Assembly: GCF_000283155.1 (NCBI RefSeq)
Contig: NW_004454216.1
Span: 2,294,662-2,358,661 of the forward strand
DNA length: 64,000 nt
Direction of reading: 5' to 3'
Source of the DNA: Ceratotherium simum simum
Taxonomy: Eukaryota; Chordata; Mammalia; Perissodactyla; Rhinocerotidae
The stretch's first letter is position 1. Every line of letters starts with the position of its first letter. Below, piece after piece: positions 33,415-44,700 of this stretch. The notes below the pieces were generated by a model, which was given only the letters and a program-made list of their open reading frames with translations, did not search any database and was not told the origin of the DNA. The position numbers and the translations under genes are program-made.

Positions 33415-33925
33415 GTGTAAGGTTAAGAATACAAAGATCTGGAGCTAGAACCACAGGGTTCGAATTTCAACTCTGCCACATAGCTTTGTGTCATTCGTTA
33501 TCTAGTGACTTAAGTGCTCTACACCTCAGCTTGCTCATATGTAAAATGGCAATAAAAAAAGATCCTATTGGGCCGGCCCCGTGGCTTAGCAGTTAGGTGC
33601 ACGCGCTCTGCTGCTGGCGGCCCGGGTTCGGATCCGGGTGCGCGCCAACGCGCCGCTTCTCTGGCCATGCTGAGACCACGTCCCACATGCAGCAACTAGA
33701 AGGATGTGCAGCTATGACATACAACTATCTACTGGGGCTTTGGGGAGAAAAAATAAATAAAAAAAATCTTTAAAAAAAAAAAAGATCCTATCTCCTGTGC
33801 TTGTTGTGAGAATTCAATATGTACTATATCCATAGTATACATACAATATATATACTAAAGCACTTAAAACCATTCCTGGCACATAGTAAGCATTCGATAT
33901 GTTGGAGTTATTATTAAGAGGATTG
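33415..33925 (+). repeat. MIR SINE carrying an ERE insertion
   Basis: MIR head GGGTTCGAATTTCAACTC, core CTCATATGTAAAATGGC, then after the ERE TTGTTGTGAGAATTCAAT and CCTGGCACATAGTAAGC. The host element resumes exactly after the ERE target duplication. Confidence 0.85.
33570..33783 (+). repeat. ERE SINE, short-tail type, nested in MIR
   Basis: Target duplication GATCCTAT at 33561-33568 and 33784-33791, extended by flanking A runs. Head GGCCGGCCCCGTGGC, B box GGTTCGGATCC. The tail differs from the copy at 7421: GCAACTAGAAGGATGTGCAG, CTACTGGGGCTTTGGGG, A-rich end. Confidence 0.95.
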
Positions 33926-33929
33926 CCAT

Positions 33930-35683
33930 CAGAATAGTGCCTGGTACATAGAAGGCTTACAGTAAGGTTTGCTGAATGAACGAACATTCTGGTTTTGTGA
34001 TCACTTGTCTCCAGTTTTACACATTTCCCTGTACTCTCCAGATAAGACATATAGCAGAGAGCAGCTTCTGAATTGAACATTGAGTTGAGAGTCAAAGGGG
34101 GTGATCTTGAGGTTAGGGCAGGTTGAATTTCAAGTCCATGCCAGGAAGGCTGAGTGGACACTGTGAGAGGGCTGGTGACTGTAAGAAAGAAGGGGCATTT
34201 TTATTTGAATCCATCCAACCCTAGTGCTGTGAAGAGGGACGTCCACATATTGGGCTGCCCTTCCCAGGTTATTTACCTAGATCTCTTTCCACCTCTTCAC
34301 CTTCCAGCTCTGTCTAAAATAAGATCCTCTCTACTGACTTAGGCCTGGATAGATGTTAGAGACCCAGAGCTTCAAGGCAGAAACAGGAATTTACTTCCAG
34401 ATAAACACTATCCCTTGTTCATCTTCAAAAAGTTATGAAAGCTCACATTCACATGTAATGAAGAGTCACATAGAGTTATTAAAATCCAGTACAAGTGCCA
34501 TCCAGACAATATAAATGGGAGAGCGGCTGTGCTCTTCCCTAGGGGCTGTTTGGCTTCAGGCAACTCCCTTGATCTTCCTGGGCCCTGGTTTCCTCCTCTG
34601 ACATTCTGTGGCTTGATGACTAATACACAAGGACTGTTTAAAGAACACAATCATAATTATTATAGTAGATCAACCCAGCAGGGGCTAAGAATTTCTTGTG
34701 GGAAAGAGTAAGAGAGAAATCAGAGAAGAAAGATAAGGATATAGCCCCAGAAGTTCCTGAATTCTAGGTTAAGAAGTTAAGGAAGCTCTTATTCTAAGGA
34801 CATCAGGATAACCCAGTGAAAATTTTGGAGAAGGAGAATGATAAGTTTAAAGAGTTTGTAGAAGGAATTATCCGGCATAGGTAAACAGAATGGCCTAGAG
34901 GGGAAAGAGCCTGGCAGAAAAGAGACAGTTCAGAGGTTGGTGCCAAATCCAAGGTCTTACCACATGTCTGAGGGCACAGAAAGGAAGGCACAGATGTCAC
35001 ACACATTTTGAAGAAATTAAGAGACATAGTGTCTGAGTGTAAATCAGGTATTGAGAGGAAGGAGGGAGATGACCCTTTTTTTTGAGCACCATGATATTCT
35101 GAGTCAAAAATGATTCAGGCTTCAAGCCCAGATGTTGAATGATGGCGGTGGCTATTACCATAAGCAGAGGAGGAACAATTTGGGGGAGATATTGGTATGA
35201 TTTTGGATGGAATGAATTTGGGCTGTTGTCAGGACACTGAATGGCCACATAGAGCAAGCAGTTATGGCTTCATAAATGTGAGGGTGAATAGTGAGGATCA
35301 GGAGGATGTCAGGGCCGTCACGGGGGCATGGAAGGACTCAGGCACAGGGATAATCACATAACCTCCAAGTTCTCCTCTAAGAGGAAGAAGCCAACCTCCT
35401 CTGGGGTAGAGGCAGGGCTGTGATGTTCATCCTAGGGCCTGGGTCTACCGAAGAGTGAGGTCAGAGGTGTGTTTAAGGCTGGGGGAAGCAGTGTATGTCA
35501 CTTTCAGAATGTCACTTAGGACTACTCAACAAGGAGATCAATGGCCAGGAGAGAATTCAACAGTTTGGGAGGATTTATGTTTCAATACAAGTTTCTTTAT
35601 ATACAACTAGAGCTTCCTCCTGTAGAGATTTTTAAAGGTTAAAATGTAACACTGGCAGGTGAAATTTTAAAACATGACGAATA
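33930..35683. other. intergenic; one MIR piece
   Basis: About 34540-34670 shows a MIR-like core (CTTCAGGCAACTCCCTTGAT). The remainder holds nothing recognised. Confidence 0.45.
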
Positions 35684-35888
35684 GGGCCAGCTCCGTGGCT
35701 TAGCGGTTAAGTGCACGCGCTCCGCTGCTGGCGGCCCGGGTTCAGATCCCAGGCGCACACCTCTCCGGCCATGCTGAGTCTGTGTCCCACATAGAGCAAC
35801 TAGAAGGATGTGCAGCTATGACATACAACTATCTACTGGGGCTTTGGGGGAAAAAAATAAATAAATAAAAATTATAAAAAAAAAAAAA
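35684..35888 (+). repeat. ERE SINE, short-tail type, 15-bp duplication
   Basis: Flanked by AAAACATGACGAATA at 35669-35683 and 35889-35903, a perfect duplication. Same short-tail architecture as the copy at 33570, so the two belong to one subfamily; this copy lacks part of the sequence after the B box. Confidence 0.95.
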
Positions 35889-36019
35889 AAAACATGACGA
35901 ATAAATAAAGGCCACACCTAAAACTTATGAAAAGACACCAACTCCTCCTCTAGAGCTAAGCCTCTCTGTGCCTGATCTTCTCTCCTTGCCTTTGTCTACA
36001 TCATTAGAACACTGTCTTT

Positions 36020-36290
36020 AATTCAATTCGAGGAGCTTCTATTGCATGCTTACAATGTGGGGGACACAGAGAGTGAGAAAACACAGTCCCTGCCTTTAAG
36101 GACCTTACAATCTCATCGTAGAAGCCTGATGTACATGCAATAAGCTATTACCTGCCAGTGCAAGCAGCATAGAGACTGACTGAAATGACTTACGGGTGGC
36201 CAGGCTGCCTAGAGGAGATAGAACTGGAAGTGGAGCCTGAATGCCTGGTAGAATCTAAAAGGGAGAGGTGGGGGCAGCAGGCGCAAAGGT
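36020..36290 (-). repeat. L2 LINE fragment
   Basis: CTGCCTTTAAGGACCTTACA, GACTGACTGAAATG, CAGGCGCAAAGGTATGGAG in minus-strand L2 order. Confidence 0.55.
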
Positions 36291-36469
36291 ATGGAGGTGA
36301 CATTGTTCACATATGTTTTAGGGGATACTGGCTTCAGCACACTGGGAGAAATGGCAGATAATTTTACTTAGGTTGAGTGGGGCCAGACTGAGGAGATCTC
36401 TATTTAGATAAGACATATTTTCTTAAGACATCTAAGTGCTAGAAACCAATCTGAGCAGGTTAATTAACC

Positions 36470-36645
36470 TGTATAACACGGTGGTGAGAGCCCAATTGCT
36501 TCATTTCCCTGAGCCTCAGTTTTCCCATATGTAAAATGAGGTAATATGTGGAACTGTTGGGAGGATTACATAAGATAATTTATATAAAGGGATTAGAACA
36601 CTACCCAGGGCAAGCTAAATGCTCAGGAAGTTTTAGCTTTTCACT
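36470..36645 (+). repeat. MIR SINE fragment
   Basis: CTGAGCCTCAGTTTTCCC, TGTAAAATGAGGTAAT, TTGGGAGGATTACATAAG. Confidence 0.75.
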
Positions 36646-36999
36646 TTCTCTTTCACAACTATGTAAATTGGCTGAAGTTTTTTAGATGAGTTGATTTTAT
36701 AATCATAAAAAACAAGAAGGCTTACTTTAAAATGTTCATCATAACTCACCCCTAGGGTGTTTCATTGCTCTGAAGACTACCGTGTCTGAATGAATGTCCA
36801 TTTTAAAAAGGTAGTAAAATCTCAGGCCCCTATACTTCTGAAGGAAAGCGTGTCATTCCAGCTTCGAAGATGGGTAACTTGTTGGCCAACTTGGAACCAG
36901 CTGAACCCCATATGGTAACTCCAGAAAATAAATTTAGTGACTTGGGTTACTTATCTTAGGGAGACAAAAACTTGAATAAATAATTGCAAGGAAAAAATT

Positions 37000-37570
37000 T
37001 CTTTCAACCATTGTCAAAGTGTATGTGAACTGGTATGACATTTTTGGAAAATAATCCAGCATTATTTACCTTTTCACACACCTGTTTCACCTAACAATTC
37101 TCACCAAAGAAATCTCTCATATAGAAATGAAGGCACCAGTGTGAGAATAGATGTATAAACATATTTATTGCAGCATCATTTGTAGTTGAAAATAACTGGA
37201 AACAACCTTAATATCTACCACAAAGAAAATGGTTGGCTAAATTATAGCATATCCATACTGTGGAATATTATACATCCAGTAAATAAATTAGATCTGTGTA
37301 TAGTACCAGGAGGGATATTCATGATGCATTGTTAAGTGACAAAGGAAAATTGCAGAGTGATATGTGTGCTATGATTTCACATTGTTAGGAAACCCAAAAA
37401 ACAAAAAACAACTTTGTGCATATATATTTGTATTAACATGGAGAAATGTATAGAAGGACATACACCAAGCTATTAACATTGATTACCTCAGGGCCATAGT
37501 AATTGTGCGTCTACAGTTTGATTTGTTAAAATGAACATGTATTGCTTTTGTAATTTAAAAAAACATATAA
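37000..37570 (+). mobile_element. old L1 LINE 3' end
   Basis: Typical L1 3' region: TTATTGCAGCATCATTTGT, ATAACTGGAAACAACC, TGGAATATTATACATCCAGT and GTTAAGTGACAAAGG. No open ORF. Confidence 0.85.
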
Positions 37571-40064
37571 AGTAGGTGGGGTGGATTTTTTGGGGAAATT
37601 AATATGAAGACCAAGATTGAAAAGAGATCATCCAGCTGCTTTAAATGAACCCTGGTACCCAGACCCTGAGCTACAATCTTGCTTTAGAAAGACCTTGGGG
37701 GTGACTGGGGTCTTTGTTCAGTAATCACTAAATAATCCCAAGGAGAAGAGAGTTAGAAGATGTGGGTTGGTACATTTGCTCCAGTAAGCAAAAAGAGGGA
37801 AAGCAGATATTCCTGAAAGTAGAGATCAGGAAGTTGGAATGTTGAGTCCCAGCAAAGTCCAGCAACAAATCACTAAAAATGTGGCTTGTCTATATTTAGG
37901 AAATGGAGTAGCAATTACTAGGAATCTGCATGGGTTCCTGGGAATTAAACCATGCCAGAGCTTAATTAGTCCTATTCTCTCTCTCTTTCTCTCTGTCTCT
38001 CTACCTCTCTCTCTCTCGCAAATCAGGGGGTCATTGTAGATATAAAGTATTAAAACTTTTCTTATAATGTATAAATAGTCAAGATGAACATGAGTTAGAA
38101 ATATATGTGAAGGTTCAGACCCAGAGTACTGATTAATCTTAAGAAAGCTTCTAGAAGTAGGGGCCCTATCCTCGACCTTCTCCTTTCAAGTTCTTGCATA
38201 TAGATATAAAAAAGGAGTCTATAAAAAATGTCATATATATATTATATATATAATAAATATATAAATTTTATATATATAAAAATGACATAAAGCTTGGAGG
38301 GAGAGCTAAATATTTTTAAAGATTAAAATCAGGATACAAAAAATTCCTGACAGATTGGAGAGACAACAATAATATGTAATGGAATTGGGTTACATGGAAA
38401 TTTCATTCATGTTCACAAAATCAATCCACAAGAAAGAAGGTAAGTTGGATCAATAAGAATACAGATTTTTAAAAGTTGAAGAATTATAGTTAACCCTAAA
38501 GCGATTCTTGAGCTGAATTAATGGGGGATCATAATGAAGAACACGTGATATTGTACCCCTGGTGTACGCTGCGGGAGGAAGGCCTGGAGTACCAAGCTCA
38601 GTCCCGGGACTGCAGGACAAACAACGTATCCAGAGTAGAGTGACCAGAGAGAGGAGGGGTCTGGAAATCCTGTCTGTAGTGCCACTTGAGCACAGGGGCT
38701 GAGTCTTTTTCATTATGTTTTTATTCCCTGTAACACTTAGCACAGCATCTTGCACTTGGTGGTGAATCTGACTGTTGGATTGACTTACTTTGGTAATAGT
38801 CACTGCTCATGAAAAGATCTCAGCAGAGGTTGCGAGTGACGTGGGTGTGGAGGGGAGACCCACGCTTTGCCTTGCCCTGCCATTGAGCAAGTTTCCTTGT
38901 TACCTCTCCCTTTTTCCTAAGCCCACACACATCCCACCTACTTAAAGCCAGGTTTCCCAAAGTGTGGGCCGTGGAGCCCTGGGCGAGATGGTTTAAGGTA
39001 GCACTTACTTACAGCCAGCATCAAAGAGCATTAAATCTCATGGTGAGAAAGCTATTCATATTTTAATTTTTTTCCAATCCACTGAGTGCATACAGAAGAA
39101 AGTCTCTGTTTGGTGTTGATAAGCTTTTGACATCTCTCTCACACCTGCTCATTTTCCCTTTTTAATAAGGAAAAGATAGGTCTGGGGCATAAAGCCTTCA
39201 ACAAGCCACATTATCTAGTTAGAATTTTAAACATTATGTTCTCACTGTATTTATTTTTAGGATTAATTTAGAATAAAGGAAACTGGTTTTCCATTTAAGA
39301 TAATGATCTAAAGTCTCCGATGGAGCAAAATAAAATGTGAGAGAGTCTAATGGGGCTTTAAAATAAGAAGATATTAGCAAAAAGCCACAGGGCTGTGGCC
39401 AAAAGCCAAACCGAGAGGATGAGGACAGGAAAAGCAGGTCGGATCAGGCTAAGACCCGGCAGGGCAGCATCAGCAACACAGCGCGGGATTTTCATCACAG
39501 AGGCATGAGATAATTTACACACACACAGAAGAAAGGCAACAAGCAGCAAGGAAAAGTAGGAAGAACCGTGTGCTAAGCAATGCCTCCCAGGACGGCAACC
39601 GCGTCACAACAACGTGAAGCCAAAGGCACAGGAAATGCAGCCTAATATAGCTCAGGGTAAGACTGTCTCTACGGGAGGTTCTTGCCAGGAACCTGGGTGG
39701 AGTCAAGGGAGGGAGTAAAGGAAAGAGGGGGCTTGGGTTTTGGAAAAAAAAAAAAAAAAAAAGAACTCTAAGCCTGCGTATTGCGGAAGGTTCTTCAGAC
39801 GTGTTATTCACCTACTGAGTGCGGTGGCCGGAGCAGAAAGTATAGCATGGATGTGAGTACTCACGTTGCATCACTTGTCCTGTGGCTGCATTTCCACAGC
39901 CTGGACAACGGCCAAAGCCTTCTCTCTGATGACCTGGGTGACTCGGCCCAGACAGAGCAATTGCAGCCTGCTGTTTACCTCATTCGCCCTGCCTTTACTG
40001 CAGAGTGCAGAGCAAATCAGCAAGTCAGCAGTTTCCTTCCACAGCACATTGACTTAGGTTTTTA
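37571..40064. other. intergenic; microsatellites only
   Basis: Contains a (CT)n tract at about 37976-38022, an AT-palindromic stretch at 38224-38283 and a poly(A) at 39745-39762. 39358-39811 minus open frames have no protein similarity I know. No gene called. Confidence 0.45.
38224..38283. repeat. AT-rich palindromic tract
   Basis: ATATATATTATATATATAAT then TTATATATATAAAAA; able to fold on itself. Low complexity. Confidence 0.85.
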
Positions 40065-40555
40065 AAAAAACTCCCGAACAGATATTTGTACACCCATGTT
40101 CATAGCAGCGTTATTTACAGCAGCCAAAAGGTGAAAGCAACCCAAGTGTCCAATGATGGATGAATCGATAAACAAAATATGCTTTATACATACAATGGAA
40201 TATTAGTCTTAAAAATGAAGGGTATTCTGTCACATGCTACAACATGGGTGAAACTTGAACACATTATGCTAAATGAAATAAGCCAGATACAAAAGGACAA
40301 ATATTGTATGATTGCATAAGATATTCTAGAAGAGTAGAATCATAGACAGAAAGTAGAATAATGGTTACCAGGGGCTACGGGGAGGGGCAATGGGGAGTTA
40401 TTGTTTAATGGGTACCGAGTTTCAGTCTGGGGGATGAAAAAGGGGGGATGAAAAAGTTCTGGAGATGGATGGTGGTGATCACTGCACAACAATGTGAATG
40501 TACTTAACGCTACTGAATTGTACACTTAAAAATGATTAAAATGATTTTTAAAAGA
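40065..40555 (+). mobile_element. L1 LINE 3' end
   Basis: GTTCATAGCAGCGTTATTTA, AAAGGTGAAAGCAACCCAAG, TGAACACATTATGCTAAATG, GTTACCAGGGGCTACGGGG, then TTGTACACTTAAAAATGAT. Holds a local tandem duplication of GGGGATGAAAAAG at about 40430-40458. Confidence 0.9.
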
Positions 40556-41407
40556 GTTAAGGAAAACCATTAAGTATAGAAGAATCCAGAGGGTACCTGG
40601 CTGTGGAGAAAGTGGTAAAGGTGCGGGCCATAGCTCTCTGTTTGTTCCCCACCCCCACCTCACCCATTCTCCACCCTTCTGGGCCCTGCTTTGGGCCCCG
40701 GCCACATCAAGCGCCTCTTGCCTTCTGGCTTCCGGCTGGAGTCACTCAATGGGGAGCATTAGCCGGAGAATGTGGGAAGAAAAAAGAGCGAGGCTGGAGA
40801 ATCTGTTTCCCAGGTTCCCCCGCTGCAGGATTGCTGCCCAGTGACTGTGCCCCTTGACTGAAGGTCCTGCAGCCCTCTCTGTCTCCAGATTCTGGTGCTC
40901 CTTCCTCTTGCCTCTCCAGACGTAGGGCAGTGGCAGGTCCCACTGCCCCTAGCCCCAGGGAACTGTGCTATGCCTTGTGGTTTCCCCACTCCCTACTAAC
41001 AGCTTTGTAACTAGTCTTTTTACTAAATTCTCCTCAAATTGCCCAGTTTGAATGCACCATCTGTTTTTGATGGACTGTGGCCAATACAAGGTTATTTATA
41101 AAGATCAAAGTTTGGGAAACACTGACCCAAAGAAAATCCACCTATATTCCCCAAAGATCTCTCTGATCCCCAAAACCTTCCAGATATCCAGAGAAGCCAA
41201 TGGTAAGGGATAGTGAGTGGCACTGTCTCCCTCCCCACCCTCCATCCCCTCTCTTTTCCCAAGCGCTTCTTTTCAGTTGCTATTTTAATACAGAGAATTC
41301 AGCATCTACTCTTTTCTCCAATCCCACAGACTGTAAATCACATTTTTTGTACATAACAGAATTCCATTCCAATAAAACAATGAAATGATTCAGATGTTCC
41401 ATGGAGT
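40556..41407. other. intergenic between POPDC2 and PLA1A 3' ends
   Basis: No recognised gene. 40603-40989 has GC-richer open frames on both strands without family signature. Confidence 0.45.
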
Positions 41408-41712
41408 TTTATTCTTTTTAAAAAAGCATTTTCCCTGTATATGTTTCTATTGAATCCTACATACAGATGCCCAAGGATATGGGGCAATTGCAGTTAAATA
41501 TGAATAAAAAAGCTGAAATGTTATCTTTGTAAGCCTCTTCAAATTGGCAATGGAGACAAAACTCTGTAAAATGAGCTCTCTTTCCCCTCTAAGGTGGCTA
41601 ATTATGTGGAAAATAACCAAGAGTTTTGTAACTTCTTGGTAGTAATAGCCTAGAATAAGTTAAACTCCCCCCGCTCTGAAATCCAGGGAGATGTGTCCTG
41701 CCCAGGCTTGTA
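41408..41712 (-). other. PLA1A: probable PLA1A 3' UTR with poly(A) signal at 41408-41413
   Basis: The first AATAAA on the minus strand after the TAG lies at 41408-41413, about 300 nt downstream. The interval shows no recognisable repeat. The boundary is inferred, not proven. Confidence 0.5.
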
Positions 41713-41797
41713 CTATACACACGTTATTTTCAGGTCATGAGATACAGTCACACTTGCTTGTAAGTTCACTGGCTCAGGTAAGCAGACCATCTTTTTA
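41713..41797 (-). CDS. PLA1A: PLA1A exon 11, terminal coding exon
   Basis: Acceptor CTCTTGCAG just above 41797. Encodes (N)[19 protein letters not shown] followed by HDLKITCV and TAG at 41713-41715. The match to the human tail [20 protein letters not shown] is strong, but the Cys after TVS (C449) is His here, leaving Cys434 and Cys455. Confidence 0.93.
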
Positions 41798-44700
41798 CTG
41801 CAAGAGAAGAGCAACAAGAGGGTATGTGCTCAGGGCAGGTTCCTGGTAGGTCAGGAGAGACCAAGAGTTGTGTACTGTTGTGTTTCCATGATGTCAGGTG
41901 ACAGAAGTCTACAATGGTCTACTATAGGAGCCTACTCCTGTCCTCTGAGGGCCCAGGGTGGTAAGACTAATACATACTAGAAATGCCTGCTAGAGGCAGG
42001 GTAAAGGGGAGGGGATTCTGGATCCACACCCATGAATGTGACCAGTGGAGGCTAAGGAGGAGGAAATATGCAATGAGAAATCTTTGTTCCAATAAAATCT
42101 TACATAGAAACTAAATAGAACAGACATATAAAACAGACTATATGTATATATACACATATATACATTTTTCCCCTCAATCTCAGCCCCAGCCCTATGCCTC
42201 CCCCAGTCTCCCCATTGCTTCAGCCTCCATTTTGCCTCTCCCCATCACAGCCTCACTGCTCTTCCCACTGTCCCTCACCCTGGCACCCTCACCAGTCTCA
42301 AGCCCCATGAAACCCAGCTCCACTCCTTCCTTCTCTTACCACTAATCCAACTTGATCTTCCCTAGCCTCGGATCTAGATCCCCATGGAGATATATGTACA
42401 TATATCTCAGATAAAATGGAATTTCTTATATTGAAATGGGAATGGGGAATTAAAGTCCACCCTCTTTGGTTTCCTAACATCCCAACCCAAGATGGCCCTG
42501 AAGGAGGTTCAGGAAAACCCTGGTTTTTGTCATCTGTCCTTCGAAGAAGCTAATCACCATAATGAGCAACACCATATGTCAACAAGCATCACATCCAAGG
42601 TTGGGATTGGTCCTTGTGAGTGTGTCTGGGGCGGGGATGGATACGGGCTTACTTGTCATGGATGGGCAAAGGGGCAGTGCAGAACGTCCCAACAATGGTA
42701 GTCCGATCTTTTTTCCAAACTCGGTTGGAAGCCTGAAGCTTGAGTTTCACTTGGTTGATCTGGCACTGAGGGTTGGGGTGAGCTATGACTCCTTTCCCTT
42801 GGAGTTGCTGTCTAGGTCTGCAAGGGAACGGGAGAGCAAGTTACCATAGCACTTTTGGCCTTTCTTCCCCTTGGCTCCCCCGGAGCTCTGCTGGAAGCGG
42901 TGGTCAGCTGTTACACACAAGAGCTTGCTCCTGAAGGTGGGGACCACGGCCCTTTGTCTCACCCTCACCAGCCCATCTGCCCACATACCCACAGCTTGAA
43001 CAGGGCTCAGAAAATATGTGTTGATTTTTGAAAGTAAATAAGTAGACACTGCGCAAAATAGTAGTTCTTGGATTTTCTTCTGAAAATCCAAGAAAAATGT
43101 TTCTCGTTCTTAGAGTCCTAGTTAGAGAAGAGCTTCACTTTCAGATCCAACTACCTGGAAGTTGAGCCCTCTTTTAGGGCATTCAGTTCAAAGAATTTTG
43201 TGCGAGGACTACTCTATTTTAGACTATGAATGTGTGGATGGGAAAAAAACAAACAAAAAACAGGTCTTGAAGCCAGACAGAGCTGGGGTGGAGCCCAGGT
43301 TTGTCTCTTCCCAGCTGTGTGGCTTTGGAGTCACACACTCCTAGGTCTACACACCCGGGCTCCCTCACGCGCTAGCTATGATCCTGAACCACAGGGTTTA
43401 GATTTTGTTGACTAAGCCTGGGGACCCAGAGTGAAAATAATCCAGTTCTCTCTTAACCCACCCCCTTGGCCTTGCCCCTTAGATCCCCCACTGGTTTGCA
43501 AGATCCAGGCACCACTTTGGCCTCATGCCCCAAGACTAGATGGAGGGACCATCAGAGGCAGCAGGGACCCTGAGAGAGAGGAAGAGCCCGGAGGATGCTG
43601 CTTTAACCTCTGCACATGGGCGCTGGGTGCTGTTGAAGGGGGGCCGTGGCTGGGGCAGCAGGTTTCCCTTTCCTTTCTGGCCTCTGCAGAGTGATGCAAT
43701 GTCTTAACCCATGATTAGTCATATAGCTTGTTTTTTCCTTTTGAGGAAGATCTTGTATTACTTTGTTTAAAAGCTGTTCTTTTTTTTTTTTTTTTTTTAA
43801 TTTCAGAAGTATTTCAAAAACACTTCAGAGAAAAAGTAAGAAGACTGTTGCCTTTAAGAAGCTGCTACAGTAGGAGCTTGCAAACTAGAAGGGGTATGAA
43901 GGACACTGAGAGGCCTGGGGATTTGGCCCCAGTAAATTTTCTAATTAGAAGGCAATCTTGGGGTTTCACAAAGCTCTAGAAAGTAGGGGAAAGACCACAC
44001 ATAAACTCGCCTCCCTTTTTTTCAATTTTTGTTCTGCAAGAGAAAAAACACAAGGAATTGAAGATAATCATGTTCTGAGAGCCTTCTTCAAAAAAGCAAT
44101 GCAACTCTCTTGGGAGAGGGAAGAAGGAGTCTGTGGAGGTCCATTGGAATCCCTCAGGGAGCTTTAAAAATCGCAGCTGTGAGGCTATGCCTAGCCATCC
44201 TGTTGCGATTGGTCTGGGGTGGGGCTTGGCATTGGTACTTTTCAAAGCTCTCCAGGTGATTCTAACGTGAAGCCAGAGATATGTGTCAGTCATGACTTCT
44301 GCCAGTGTTGGCTCATCTACCAGTGGGCTGGAGAGGTGATGAAAACATCCTTGTAGAAGTAACACGACCTTGAACTGATCTAATGAAAATTATTCAGCTA
44401 TAATCTGCAAACTATAATTTGCAAACTCTTATCAGCTATAATCTGCCATCCTGAATCCTGCTTACTGCTCACATGGGCACCTGGAGGTCTGTGTTGGGGT
44501 CCTGACTGCCTGCAGTACCTCGCTGTGTGGCCTGGGTGAGCTGGACTCTTGGCTGGTGGCAGGGTGTTTGGGATCCCAGAAATAGTGGGCCCCTCCCAGC
44601 AGAATCTTGTCTTCCCTGATGGTACAGTTAATGTCCAACACTGCAGCCTGAGAAATGTTTCCAAACCCAGATCTGATCCGGTCACTCTCCTGTTTAAAAT

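Noticed and set aside
33600..33650. tRNA gene suggested by A-box and B-box-like sequence
   Set aside because: It is the tRNA-derived head of an ERE SINE with target duplications; no full cloverleaf or terminator. The same holds for the other nine copies.
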